From the NCBI GenBank assembly GCA_031411495.1, contig JANOBD010000133.1, positions 1 through 43,789 on the forward strand: a stretch of DNA of 43,789 nt, given 5' to 3'. Numbering within the stretch: position 1 is the stretch's first letter; every line of letters starts with the position of its first letter. This document shows positions 25,341-32,504 of the stretch, in pieces. The notes beneath the pieces are model-generated. The model saw nothing but the letters and a program-made list of their open reading frames with translations, made no database searches and was not told the origin of the DNA. The DNA comes from JANOBD01 sp031411495 (GTDB taxonomy: Bacteria; Planctomycetota; Phycisphaerae; Tepidisphaerales; Tepidisphaeraceae). The translations under genes were made by a program, and so were the position numbers.

Positions 25341-25439
25341 TCAAAACCGAAACACCTGCATCCGATTATTCCCCGCATCGATCACCACGCAGCGGTTCTC
25401 CTTGTCGACGGCCGTCGCCCAGGGGTAGGCGAGTTCGCC
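25341..25439 (-). repeat. 99-bp direct repeat at the 3' end of the NHL gene (second copy)
   Basis: This is the intact end of the NHL-repeat gene and pairs with the fragment at 24522-24620. The repeat unit from start to start is 819 bp and contains the vapC/antitoxin pair. Identity drops abruptly beyond 25439 except for the synonymous LDG codons. The position at a gene 3' end, restored by the incoming copy, resembles the outcome of site-specific or homologous cassette insertion. Confidence 0.9.
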
Positions 25440-26321
25440 ATCCAAGCGGCCGGGGTGGCCCCAGCTGTCGATGGGCGTGCCGTCGGGCTTCAAGCGCTGC
25501 ACGCGGGTGTTGCCGTACTCGGTGACGATCAGGTTGCCGTCGCGATCTTTGGCGAGCCCGTAGGGAAAGCGGAACTGTCCCAGCGGCGAGCCGCTCTGGC
25601 CGATGTTGCGGAGGTGTTTCCCCTCCTTGCTCCAGACGCTCAAGCGGTGGTTGCACGAGTCGGTGATGTAGAGTTCGTCAACGCCTTGCGTGTTGGTCAC
25701 AAAGAGCATCGACTGCGGGCGGGAGAGCTGGTCTTCATCGTTGCCGAACGCGCCAAAGGTGAACTGGTATTCCTTCGTCTTCCAGTTGATGACGGTGACG
25801 CGGTCGTTGCCGCCGTACTCGGAGATGTAGGCGAAGTCGCCGAGGAAGGCGACGTCGGTCGGCAGGTCGAACTGCATCGGGCCACTGCCATACTCGCCGA
25901 AGGAATCGAGCTTCTGGCCCTGGGGCGAGTAGATGCAGACGCGGTGGTAGTGGGTATCGGGGATCCAGTAGTTTCCATCGGGCGCGACGGTGATGCCGAC
26001 GGGCTTGCCGCGTTCCCACTCGGGCATGCGCCAGCCGTTAAGAAACTTCCCATCGTGATCGTAGCGCTGCACGCGGGCGGTGCGGTCGACGACGACGAAG
26101 ACGTCGGCCTTCGCGTCGTAATCGATCGCGCGCGGGTAGACGAGCTCGCCCTGGCCGCGCCCGCCGCCGGCCCAGACGGACTCGACTTTGGAACGCTTGG
26201 AGCAACCGGTGAGAAGGATGCCGAAACAAATGACCAAACCACAAAGCCCAACAAAGGACCAATGACCAAAACCCAAAATGGGAATCGGTTGGTCTTTGGT
26301 TCTTGTGTATTTGTTGGTCAT
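25341..26321 (-). CDS. NHL-repeat lipoprotein with repeat-derived signal peptide
   Basis: This 326-residue lipoprotein starts at the ATG at 26321. Residues 1-40 run MTNKYTRTKDQ..., a hydrophobic stretch, then GILLTGC with the lipidated Cys40. The remaining 286 residues are NHL-type blades, e.g. FRFPYGLAKDRDGNLIVTEY, PWATAVDKENRCVVIDAGNN, which build a six-bladed beta-propeller that usually binds ligands or partner proteins. The leader lies within a dispersed inverted repeat (26226-26340). A longer open frame upstream overlaps the permease gene and was rejected. The gene follows the ABC permease after 17 bases, suggesting an accessory role in the same transporter operon. The sequence does not say what it binds. 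Confidence 0.85.
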   Translation of the reverse strand: MTNKYTRTKDQPIPILGFGHWSFVGLCGLVICFGILLTGCSKRSKVESVWAGGGRGQGELVYPRAIDYDAKADVFVVVDRTARVQRYDHDGKFLNGWRMPEWERGKPVGITVAPDGNYWIPDTHYHRVCIYSPQGQKLDSFGEYGSGPMQFDLPTDVAFLGDFAYISEYGGNDRVTVINWKTKEYQFTFGAFGNDEDQLSRPQSMLFVTNTQGVDELYITDSCNHRLSVWSKEGKHLRNIGQSGSPLGQFRFPYGLAKDRDGNLIVTEYGNTRVQRLKPDGTPIDSWGHPGRLDGELAYPWATAVDKENRCVVIDAGNNRMQVFRF

Positions 26322-26340
26322 TGGTCCTTGGTCATTGGTT
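26226..26340. repeat. AATGACCAA/TTGGTCATT inverted repeat overlapping the NHL signal peptide
   Basis: The left arm (26226-26276) contains CAAATGACC, GGACCAATGACC and similar words. The right arm (26287-26340) contains TTGGTCTTTGG and TTGGTCATTGGTCCTTGGTC. Together they can fold into a long imperfect hairpin. On the minus strand it provides the ATG, the basic n-region and most of the hydrophobic core of the lipoprotein that starts at 26321. It also abuts the TAA stop of the permease gene at 26339-26341. Repeats with this wording (TGGTCATTGGTCCTTGGT) are dispersed in several bacterial phyla (recollection). Confidence 0.85.
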
Positions 26341-27943
26341 ACCGACCGACTCCCCGTCTCACCAGCACCGTCACCACCACTCCCGCGATCATCACCAGCG
26401 AGACCAGCATGAGGCTCGCTTCGATCATTGAAGGATAGTTGAGCAGGTGTGACCATGTCATCAGCATCGGCACGAGCGTCCGCGTCGGCTGGAGCAGCGT
26501 AGTGGCCGGCACCTCGGTGAGCGAGAGCGTGAAGAGCAGGATCGCCGCCCCGAGCATCAGCGGCCAGGTGATCGGCAGGATCACGTAGCGCCAGGTCGCG
26601 AAACGGTCGGCCCCGTCGGTGGATGCGAGCTCGCGGAGCGAGCGGAGATTTGGCGACCAGCTCATCCACGCCGCGATCAGGACGATCCAGAGGAATCGGC
26701 AGAGGTACGCGATCGTCGGCATCGCGTAGCTGTCATAGACGTAGGTGAGCCACGGGCGGTTGAAGAGCGTGATGAGCGCGATCGCGACCCACTGCCCGCC
26801 GATGAGAAAGCTCACCAGCGCGAGCGCGACGCTCCAGGCGCGCACGCCGCGGATGGAGGCGATCACCGCGCACGCCCCGCCGAGCACGGCCGTGATGCCG
26901 GCGAGCGTTGACGAACCGGCGAGCTGCGGCGCGTACTCGTGGATGATCCGGCCGATCTCGAAGCGCCTCGTGAGCGAGAGCGCCATCGCCACCAGCGGCG
27001 CGGCGACGATGCCCAGCGCGAGCACGACGCCGACAAAATGCACCCAGCGGCGCGGGTGAACGACATGGGCAATGTCATCTGTCACCTCGGTCGAGACCGA
27101 CCATCGCCGCCAGAGGAGCGCGACGACGATCAAGAGCAGTCCGGTCGCGAAGAGGCTCGGCAACATCACCGCCAGCGCGGCCGCCATCCGCACACTCTGC
27201 GGCGCGGGCGCATCGTCGTCGACAGGCTCCATCGACCACGTCCGGTCGAGGCTCGCGCCGGTTTCGAAGACGGAGCGCACCTCCGTCGAGATCACGCTGA
27301 TCCCCGTGCGCTCGAACACGGCGAACTCCTGAAGGCTCAGCAGGAGCGTGATCAGCCACGCGAGCAGCAGCGTCGGCAGGAGCAATCGCGCGACGATGCG
27401 CGGCAGCACGCCGTCGAGCCGCGCCTGCATCAGCAGGTTCGGGTCGAGCCGGCGGAGCTGGTAGGCGAGCAGCATCGTCGGGATCGGCCAAACCCAGCAG
27501 GCGATCGCGATCAGACAGCGGACGACATCGCCGGCGCTCTGCGGGAATGGATCGAAGCCGATCTTTGCCAGCGCCATGCCCCAGCCGTAGGTGATCACCA
27601 CCGACGGGACGAGCAATGGAACGGGCAGAATGAACCAGAGCGCGCGCACGAGTCGGCCTGCCGTGCCGACGAGTTGGCCCGCCGTGCCGAGCGAAATGGC
27701 GATGGGGATCGAGATCGCGCTCGCCAGCGCGCTCGCGAGGATCGAGAAGCCGAACGTGCGGGCGATCAGCTTCCAGCGGAACGCATCCGGCACGGCCTCG
27801 CGCCAGATGTCCGGATGGGTGATGAGCTGATACGCCATCCACACGATCGGCAGGCCGCAGCAGAGGAGGATGGTGGCGTAGAGGAAGGCCGGCGCGATTT
27901 TAGGCAGAGCGAAATCCTTCGCTCTCGACGCGAGCCCATTCAC
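26339..27943 (-). CDS. Fe3+-type ABC transporter permease (FbpB-like, fused two-domain)
   Basis: This 534-residue membrane protein has about twelve helices in two homologous halves, the architecture of FbpB/SfuB/ThiP permeases. Each half contains a cytoplasmic coupling loop: LLMQARLDGVLPRIVARLLL (about 169-188) in the first and ELASTDGADRFATWRYVILP (about 432-451) in the second, both of the EAAxxDGA...RxxxPxxxP type. The start is a GTG at 27943 overlapping the binding-protein stop by four bases (GTGA). It works with the solute-binding protein encoded directly upstream; no ATPase gene is in the window. It probably carries Fe3+ but could carry thiamine or another small anion. Confidence 0.88.
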   Translation of the reverse strand: MNGLASRAKDFALPKIAPAFLYATILLCCGLPIVWMAYQLITHPDIWREAVPDAFRWKLIARTFGFSILASALASAISIPIAISLGTAGQLVGTAGRLVRALWFILPVPLLVPSVVITYGWGMALAKIGFDPFPQSAGDVVRCLIAIACWVWPIPTMLLAYQLRRLDPNLLMQARLDGVLPRIVARLLLPTLLLAWLITLLLSLQEFAVFERTGISVISTEVRSVFETGASLDRTWSMEPVDDDAPAPQSVRMAAALAVMLPSLFATGLLLIVVALLWRRWSVSTEVTDDIAHVVHPRRWVHFVGVVLALGIVAAPLVAMALSLTRRFEIGRIIHEYAPQLAGSSTLAGITAVLGGACAVIASIRGVRAWSVALALVSFLIGGQWVAIALITLFNRPWLTYVYDSYAMPTIAYLCRFLWIVLIAAWMSWSPNLRSLRELASTDGADRFATWRYVILPITWPLMLGAAILLFTLSLTEVPATTLLQPTRTLVPMLMTWSHLLNYPSMIEASLMLVSLVMIAGVVVTVLVRRGVGR

Positions 27944-29115
27944 GGCTCACGCCCGTCGAGGATGTTCGCCGCCCGCTGCGGCGCGGTGCGGAGCTGCCTG
28001 GCGATCTCGGCGTAGCTCACCTTCATCACCTTCAGATTGCCCGGCCCGCTTCTTGTACTTCCCGAGACGAAGTGTTCATCCGAGAGCAGTTGTTCGGTTT
28101 GATCCGAGAGCAGGAAGTCGGCGAGTTGCTTCGCGCTATCGCTCTGATCTTTTCGGTCGATGAGGGCGACGGTGGTCGGAACCGCCAATGTGCCGATCGC
28201 GTCGCCGTTCTGGTCGGGGACGATCTGCCACAGTTCGCCACCGGCGCGCTGGGCCGAGATGATGTCGTCGTTGTCGGTCAGGCCGATGAGCAGGTTGCCG
28301 TTGCCGACCTGCTCGGCCACCACCGAGTTGCCGCCGACCATGATCGCGCCGTTCTCCTTGAGCTTCCGGAAGAAGCTGTCGGCCTGTTCCTGCCCCCAGA
28401 GCGCGTAGAGCGCCGAGACGTGGCCGGCCGTCGTGCCCATGAGCGGTCGGGCGAGCGCGACCTTGCCTTTGAAGCGCGGGTCGAGCAGATCCTGGATCGA
28501 TCCGCCGATCTGGCCGGCATTTTCAGACACGGCCAGCATGCGCACGCGCAGCCCGACTCCGGCCCACCGCTGCTGCGGGTCTTTGAACTCATCCTGGATC
28601 TCCGCGAACGATTTCACGCTCAGCGGCTGGAACATGCCTTCGTTGGCGAGCTCGATCGTGTGGAAGACCTCGTTGCCCCACCAGACCTGCGCGATTGGGT
28701 TCGCCTTCTCGGCCCGCAAACGCTCGGCGAGGCCGACGGATTTCGTCGCTTCTGTATCGGTCACGAGCCGGACGGAGAGGCCCGTCTTTTTCGTGAACGC
28801 ATCGGCGACTTTCTGCGCGATCGGCTGGTCGACGCTGGTGTAGAGGACGACTTCGGACTTGGGCAGGCCGCCGTCACAGGAGAGGAGCGAACCACAGATG
28901 AACACGGATGAACACAGATGGATAGCGGTGCGGAGCCAGCGGCGCCGGGAGGCGAGACCGATCAGAGGAATTGACGTTTTGAATGGGTGCCCCGGGGCAG
29001 GTATTCCTGACCCGCGCTCCGAGTCGGGCGCGCGGGTCAACGAGTACGTTGCCCCGGGGCACCCTTCGGTCAGAATGCTCCTTCGCTCCCCAACGTTCTC
29101 CTCCCTGCTCATCAT
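27940..29115 (-). CDS. Fe3+-type ABC transporter solute-binding lipoprotein (FbpA/FutA-like)
   Basis: This protein of about 391 residues belongs to extracellular solute-binding family 1. After the lipobox SLLSC (Cys80) comes VVLYTSVDQPIAQKVADAFT, the opening strand of FbpA/FutA proteins, followed by AQVWWGNEVFHTIELANEGM. The leader is odd. Its hydrophobic core IHLCSSVFICG is translated from a dispersed repeat, and the long region before it (TEGCPGATYSLTRAPDSER) from the GGGTGCCCCGGGGCA palindrome. Because no ATG, GTG or acceptable TTG lies between palindrome and core, translation should begin at 29115 or 29112, next to AAGGGA, or at a GTG at 29127 overlapping the Gln-rich gene's stop. The protein binds the substrate outside the inner membrane for the permease that follows. 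Confidence 0.8.
   Translation of the reverse strand: MMSREENVGERRSILTEGCPGATYSLTRAPDSERGSGIPAPGHPFKTSIPLIGLASRRRWLRTAIHLCSSVFICGSLLSCDGGLPKSEVVLYTSVDQPIAQKVADAFTKKTGLSVRLVTDTEATKSVGLAERLRAEKANPIAQVWWGNEVFHTIELANEGMFQPLSVKSFAEIQDEFKDPQQRWAGVGLRVRMLAVSENAGQIGGSIQDLLDPRFKGKVALARPLMGTTAGHVSALYALWGQEQADSFFRKLKENGAIMVGGNSVVAEQVGNGNLLIGLTDNDDIISAQRAGGELWQIVPDQNGDAIGTLAVPTTVALIDRKDQSDSAKQLADFLLSDQTEQLLSDEHFVSGSTRSGPGNLKVMKVSYAEIARQLRTAPQRAANILDGREP
28890..28923. repeat. CACAGATGAACACGGATG-type repeat forming a signal-peptide core
   Basis: Positions 28890-28923 contain ACCACAGATGAACACGGATG followed by AACACAGATGGAT, a short repetitive word set known as a dispersed repeat in several bacterial groups (recollection). 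On the minus strand it encodes IHLCSSVFICG, the hydrophobic core of the binding protein's lipoprotein signal. The lipobox SLLSC follows a few residues later. Confidence 0.82.
28985..29064. repeat. Complete GGGTGCCCCGGGGCA palindromic repeat, translated in the binding-protein leader
   Basis: The outer arms GGGTGCCCCGGGGCA (28985-28999) and TGCCCCGGGGCACCC (29050-29064) flank inner stems TGACCCGCGC and GCGCGGGTCA. The copy lies within the 5' part of the minus-strand solute-binding protein gene and is read as GCPGATYSLTRAPDSERGSG. It is the third full member of the family at 6864 and 38273. Confidence 0.9.
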
Positions 29116-29123
29116 TCGTCCCT

Positions 29124-31466
29124 TCACTTCTTCGGTTCGTCCTTCTTCGGTTCCTGTTTCGGCTTATCCTTTGCGGGCGGATTCTTCGCATCGGGCACGA
29201 TGTCTTCGCCGGTGATGCCGTTGAAGTAGTCGCGGACCGCCTTCTGCGCCTGGCGACTGATGCGCTGGTTGTCGACCTCATCCGTCGCTTCCTGGAGGTT
29301 CGATTTCACGACGTCGCGGATCTGGGCAGTCGATTCGCCCTTCTCGGCATCGGCCTTCACGAGCGTCTGCGCGAGGATCTGGCCCTTTTCGTTGTCCTGG
29401 CTCTTGCTGATTTCTTCTTTGAAGTCGAAGGGCGCTTCTTCGACGCCGGTGTTGCCGCCAGCACCTTGACCTGGGCCGCCCTGACCCGCGCCTTGTTTAC
29501 CTTGTGGGTTGCCTTGCTGCCACGGGCCGGTGTTGCCGTTCTGGCCGCGCTGGCCCTGGTTTCCCTGTTGGCCGCCACCTTGCTGGCCGCCCTGTTGACC
29601 ACCTTGCTGGCCGGCACCCTGTTGACCTGCGCGTTGCGCGGCCTGCTGTTGCTTCATGTCCTGCTTGATGGCTTCGAGGGCATCCTGCATCTGCTGCGCG
29701 CCCTGCTGGACGCCGTTGCCCTGTTGCTGTCCGCCACCCTGCTGGCCGCCTTGTTGCCCGCCTTGTTGTTGACCACCCTGTTGCTGACCGGCACCCTGTT
29801 GTCCACCTTGCTGGCCACCTTGTTGTCCGCCGGCTTGCTGTCCCTGGCCTTGCTGTTGTCCACCCTGTTGCTGGCCGGCCTGTTGGCCGCCTTGCTGCTG
29901 ACCGCCTTGCTGTCCACCCTGTTGCTGACCACCTTGCTGCTGGCCGCCCTGTTGCTGGCCGCCCTGCTGTTGCCCGCCTTGTTGTTGGCCGCCTTGCTGC
30001 TGTCCCTGTTGGCCTTGCTGGCCTTGCTGGCCTTGCTGGCCTTGCTGGCCCTGCTGGCTCTGTTGACCTTGTTGCTGGCCGGCGGGCTGGCCATTCGCGC
30101 CCTGCTGCTGCGCGCCTTGCTGGCCGCCCTGGTTGGCCTGTTGACCCTGCTGCGCCGCCTGCGCCTGCATCGCCTGGCCCATCTGCTGGGCGGCCTGCTG
30201 GAGCTGCTTCATCATCGCGCTGCTGTTCTGGATGCCCTGCATCTGCTGCGCCAGTTGCTGCGCCTGCTGGATCTGCTGAGGGGTCGCGCCGGCCTGTTGG
30301 GCCATCTGCTGGACCTGCTGTTGAACCTGCTGCGCCGCCTGCTGGTTTCCCTGCGCGGCCTGCTGCATGGCCTGCTGGAGCTGCTGCATCTGCTGCTGAC
30401 TGATGCCTGCCTGCTGGAGCTGCTGCTGGAGCTGCTGCATCTGCTGGTTGTTGTTCATTGCCTGCTGCATCTGCTGGGCCATCGCCTGCATCTGGTCGGC
30501 GGCTTTTTTCTGCTCTTCCTTGTCCATCTTGTCGAAGTCTTTGGCGAGATCCGACATCTTGTCGATCGCTTTATCAAAGTCCCCCGCCTTGATGTCCTTC
30601 ATCGCCTCCGACACCGGCGTCTTGTCCTTCGAGTCTTCGAGCGAGGCGAGGATTTTCTGATTCGCCTGCGCCTTGGCGAAGTTCTGGGCGTTCTTGATCT
30701 TCTCCTTGAAGTTCTGCGCGTCCTTCAAACTCTCCTGCGCCTTGGCGGCGGTGCGCTGTGCGCCTTCCGCATCCTTCACGGCCTGATGCTGGAGATCCTG
30801 GAGCTTCTGCTTGGCGAGCTTGATCTCGTCCTGCCCCTGGATATCGGTCGGCGCCATCGAGATCTGCGTGAGCACCTGCTCGATCTTTTTCTGCGCCTCT
30901 TCCTGCTTCGCCGCTTCGACCTTGGCGATCTGCGCCCTGGCTTCGCGGCCGAAGAGGTCATACGTCCTGAGATAAGAGAGTCCGAACGCGAGCCCGGCGA
31001 TCAGCACGGCGATGCCGAACGTGCGCGGGAAGCGGATCGGAAACGCGCCGGACAGATTGGTGTTCTCGGCGGTGACGAGCGCGTCCATCACGGCCGCGCG
31101 GGCGAACGGGTCGCTGGCGAAATTGGTCTGGCTCTGGAGGTAGAGCGCGGTGGAGAACTTTTCCTTGGTGCCGAGCTTCTCATCGATCCGCGCCGCGGCT
31201 TCGAGGTGCGTCGGCCGGCGCGACAGCCCCCACGCCATACCGCCGATCGCGGCGGAGAGCGCGACCGCGCCGAGCACGATCAACGGCTTGCCGGCCAGCC
31301 AGTGATAGCTGGCTGCCTCCGGCTTCCAGAGGAGGAACTTTTCCAGCAGGATCCCCGCGACGCTGGCGGTGGCCACGCCGATCGCGCCCCACGCGATCCC
31401 GGTGAGGGCGAAGCTGGTCCCCTCGCGGCTGCGCACCGTCGCGACATGTCGATCAAGCCGGCTCAT
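29124..31466 (-). CDS. Gln/Gly-rich DUF4175-like membrane protein
   Basis: The protein has 780 residues. Three N-terminal helices (about 18-42, 60-80, 150-172) surround AARIDEKLGTKEKFSTALYL (about 90-109), a motif of DUF4175-like proteins. A charged, probably coiled-coil stretch (about 175-315) follows. Residues about 322-675 are almost entirely Gln, Gly, Ala and Met (QQMQQLQQQLQQAGISQQQM, then repeats of QQQGGQQQGG). The last 100 residues are acidic and Lys-rich (KKDEPKK at the end). GGGAGG at the right distance supports the ATG. The stop overlaps or abuts the start of the iron-type binding protein. DUF4175-like proteins are usually found near MoxR/VWA genes; the role is unknown. Confidence 0.8.
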   Translation of the reverse strand: MSRLDRHVATVRSREGTSFALTGIAWGAIGVATASVAGILLEKFLLWKPEAASYHWLAGKPLIVLGAVALSAAIGGMAWGLSRRPTHLEAAARIDEKLGTKEKFSTALYLQSQTNFASDPFARAAVMDALVTAENTNLSGAFPIRFPRTFGIAVLIAGLAFGLSYLRTYDLFGREARAQIAKVEAAKQEEAQKKIEQVLTQISMAPTDIQGQDEIKLAKQKLQDLQHQAVKDAEGAQRTAAKAQESLKDAQNFKEKIKNAQNFAKAQANQKILASLEDSKDKTPVSEAMKDIKAGDFDKAIDKMSDLAKDFDKMDKEEQKKAADQMQAMAQQMQQAMNNNQQMQQLQQQLQQAGISQQQMQQLQQAMQQAAQGNQQAAQQVQQQVQQMAQQAGATPQQIQQAQQLAQQMQGIQNSSAMMKQLQQAAQQMGQAMQAQAAQQGQQANQGGQQGAQQQGANGQPAGQQQGQQSQQGQQGQQGQQGQQGQQGQQQGGQQQGGQQQGGQQQGGQQQGGQQQGGQQGGQQQGGQQAGQQQGGQQQGQGQQAGGQQGGQQGGQQGAGQQQGGQQQGGQQGGQQGGGQQQGNGVQQGAQQMQDALEAIKQDMKQQQAAQRAGQQGAGQQGGQQGGQQGGGQQGNQGQRGQNGNTGPWQQGNPQGKQGAGQGGPGQGAGGNTGVEEAPFDFKEEISKSQDNEKGQILAQTLVKADAEKGESTAQIRDVVKSNLQEATDEVDNQRISRQAQKAVRDYFNGITGEDIVPDAKNPPAKDKPKQEPKKDEPKK
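29560..30070. repeat. Tandem 9-12 bp repeats coding for QGQ/QQQGG units
   Basis: Within the Gln-rich gene, the plus strand shows near-perfect tandem copies of TTGCTGGCC (about 30009-30051) and 12-15 base units around 29730-30000 (CTGTTGCTGGCCGCC and variants). On the minus strand they read QQGQQGQQG and QQQGGQQQGG. Such runs expand and shrink by replication slippage, so the length of this tract is expected to vary between strains. Confidence 0.88.
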
Positions 31467-31776
31467 ACGAACCTCCCTGCACGGTTTCCGGAACGCCGAA
31501 TGGCGTTCTCAGAACAGCGATACTACACCCACTTCGACGCCGGTCCCACTTCCAAGTTCCCGCCGGGTTTGGATCCGGGAGAGAATTCCGTTTCGGAATC
31601 GCGTTTCCCGTCTGGCGGCCGCTAAGGATTGTACGATCGGGCGTGCAGAAAGTTTCGTCGGCGACCGATGGGGACAGCGGAGAACGCCTTCAACGGGTTG
31701 CCGGTGGACTCGTCAAGTTCGATGTCGTTCGTCCAAGCGTAACAGCGGATGTGCCGTCCGATCCCGGGCGGCCGAT
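31467..31776. other. 310-base intergenic region upstream of the Gln-rich gene
   Basis: The gap separates the start of the Gln-rich gene (minus) from the stop of the next minus-strand gene. It must hold the promoter of the transporter operon. One short hairpin is visible, GAACGCCGAATGGCGTTC at 31490-31507 (a 7-bp stem), which may sit at the 5' end of the transcript. No gene or known riboswitch was recognised. Confidence 0.5.
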
Positions 31777-32403
31777 TCAGTCCGCGGCGACCGGGATATT
31801 CGCGGCTCTGAAAACTTCGTCAAACACGGGAGGTGGTCCGCGGACGATATATCTCCGATCCTCCTTCCCGGAGGCGGCGTCATAGATGAACACATCGCCA
31901 CAGTGGTAGCAGATCAGGATATCGACCACGCGCTGGCCGCGAATGAGTCGGATCGCGTGTCGCGGCTGGAACGTGCATGCCGACACCGCGCCGTCCCATT
32001 GTTCGATTCCACTGCGCACCGCCTGGTTCAATCTCGATCGCGTATCGGCGTCCGTGATGGCGACGCTGCCGATGACGGAGTAGCCATGCAGCTCTCGCGG
32101 CGTGTCCAATGGCACGAGCGTCTTCTGTGTCGTCGGCTCAAATTCACTCGAATGCCTGGTGCCGGGATTGATCGAGACCGCCAGATACGCATCCGCAGTC
32201 TGCATGATCTCCCAAACCGATGGCGGAAAAACGCGTAGCTGCTCCATTCGCGCGCGGAACTGTTTCAGATCCTCAGCACGATCAACGGCCTGAGTCGTCG
32301 GCGTGCCGTCTCGCCTGGCCGACTGCATTCGCACGGCCCACAACGTGGTGAACACAAAAATGACCGCGAGCACTCCGACGACGACCCAGAGTTTTGTGAC
32401 CAT
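31777..32403 (-). CDS. Membrane-anchored protein with CxxC pair, function unknown
   Basis: This 208-residue protein starts at the ATG at 32403 (MVTKLWVVVGVLAVIFVF), preceded by GGGGAGCGGGA. A single N-terminal helix anchors a soluble domain. Near the end it has FQPRHAIRLIRGQRVVDILI then CYHCGDVFIYD (about 173-183). Similar proteins with a C-x-PRHxI...VDLxICxxC wording recur as hypothetical proteins in planctomycetes (recollection). The CxxC could bind metal or form a disulfide. It lies about 100 bases downstream of the HNH gene's stop on the same strand, separated by a terminator. Confidence 0.65.
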   Translation of the reverse strand: MVTKLWVVVGVLAVIFVFTTLWAVRMQSARRDGTPTTQAVDRAEDLKQFRARMEQLRVFPPSVWEIMQTADAYLAVSINPGTRHSSEFEPTTQKTLVPLDTPRELHGYSVIGSVAITDADTRSRLNQAVRSGIEQWDGAVSACTFQPRHAIRLIRGQRVVDILICYHCGDVFIYDAASGKEDRRYIVRGPPPVFDEVFRAANIPVAAD

Positions 32404-32441
32404 TCCCGCTCCCCAGAGTTTTTTGACGCGGAACACCTCTC

Positions 32442-32476
32442 AAGAATGAAAAGGCCCACGGATGCGACTCCGTGGG
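32442..32476 (-). terminator. Rho-independent-type terminator after the HNH gene
   Basis: CCCACGGA (32455-32462) and TCCGTGGG (32469-32476) form an 8-bp stem with a 6-base loop. On the minus strand it is followed by CCTTTTCATTCTTG, a T-rich tail. It lies 29 bases past the HNH stop codon and before the start of the next minus-strand gene. Confidence 0.75.
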
Positions 32477-32504
32477 TTCGGTGCTTCATTTCGCTTTTTG
32501 CAGA

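Noticed and set aside
29730..30060. Regularly repeated short units resembling a CRISPR array
   Set aside because: The units are 9-15 bp with no spacers and are in frame with a Gln-rich protein, so they are coding tandem repeats.
28983..31625. A plus-strand open frame of 880 codons, very Leu-rich
   Set aside because: It is the antisense reading of the Gln/Gly-rich gene: CAG/GGC-rich DNA read backwards gives CTG/GCC Leu/Ala runs. It has no recognisable domain and no ribosome binding site.
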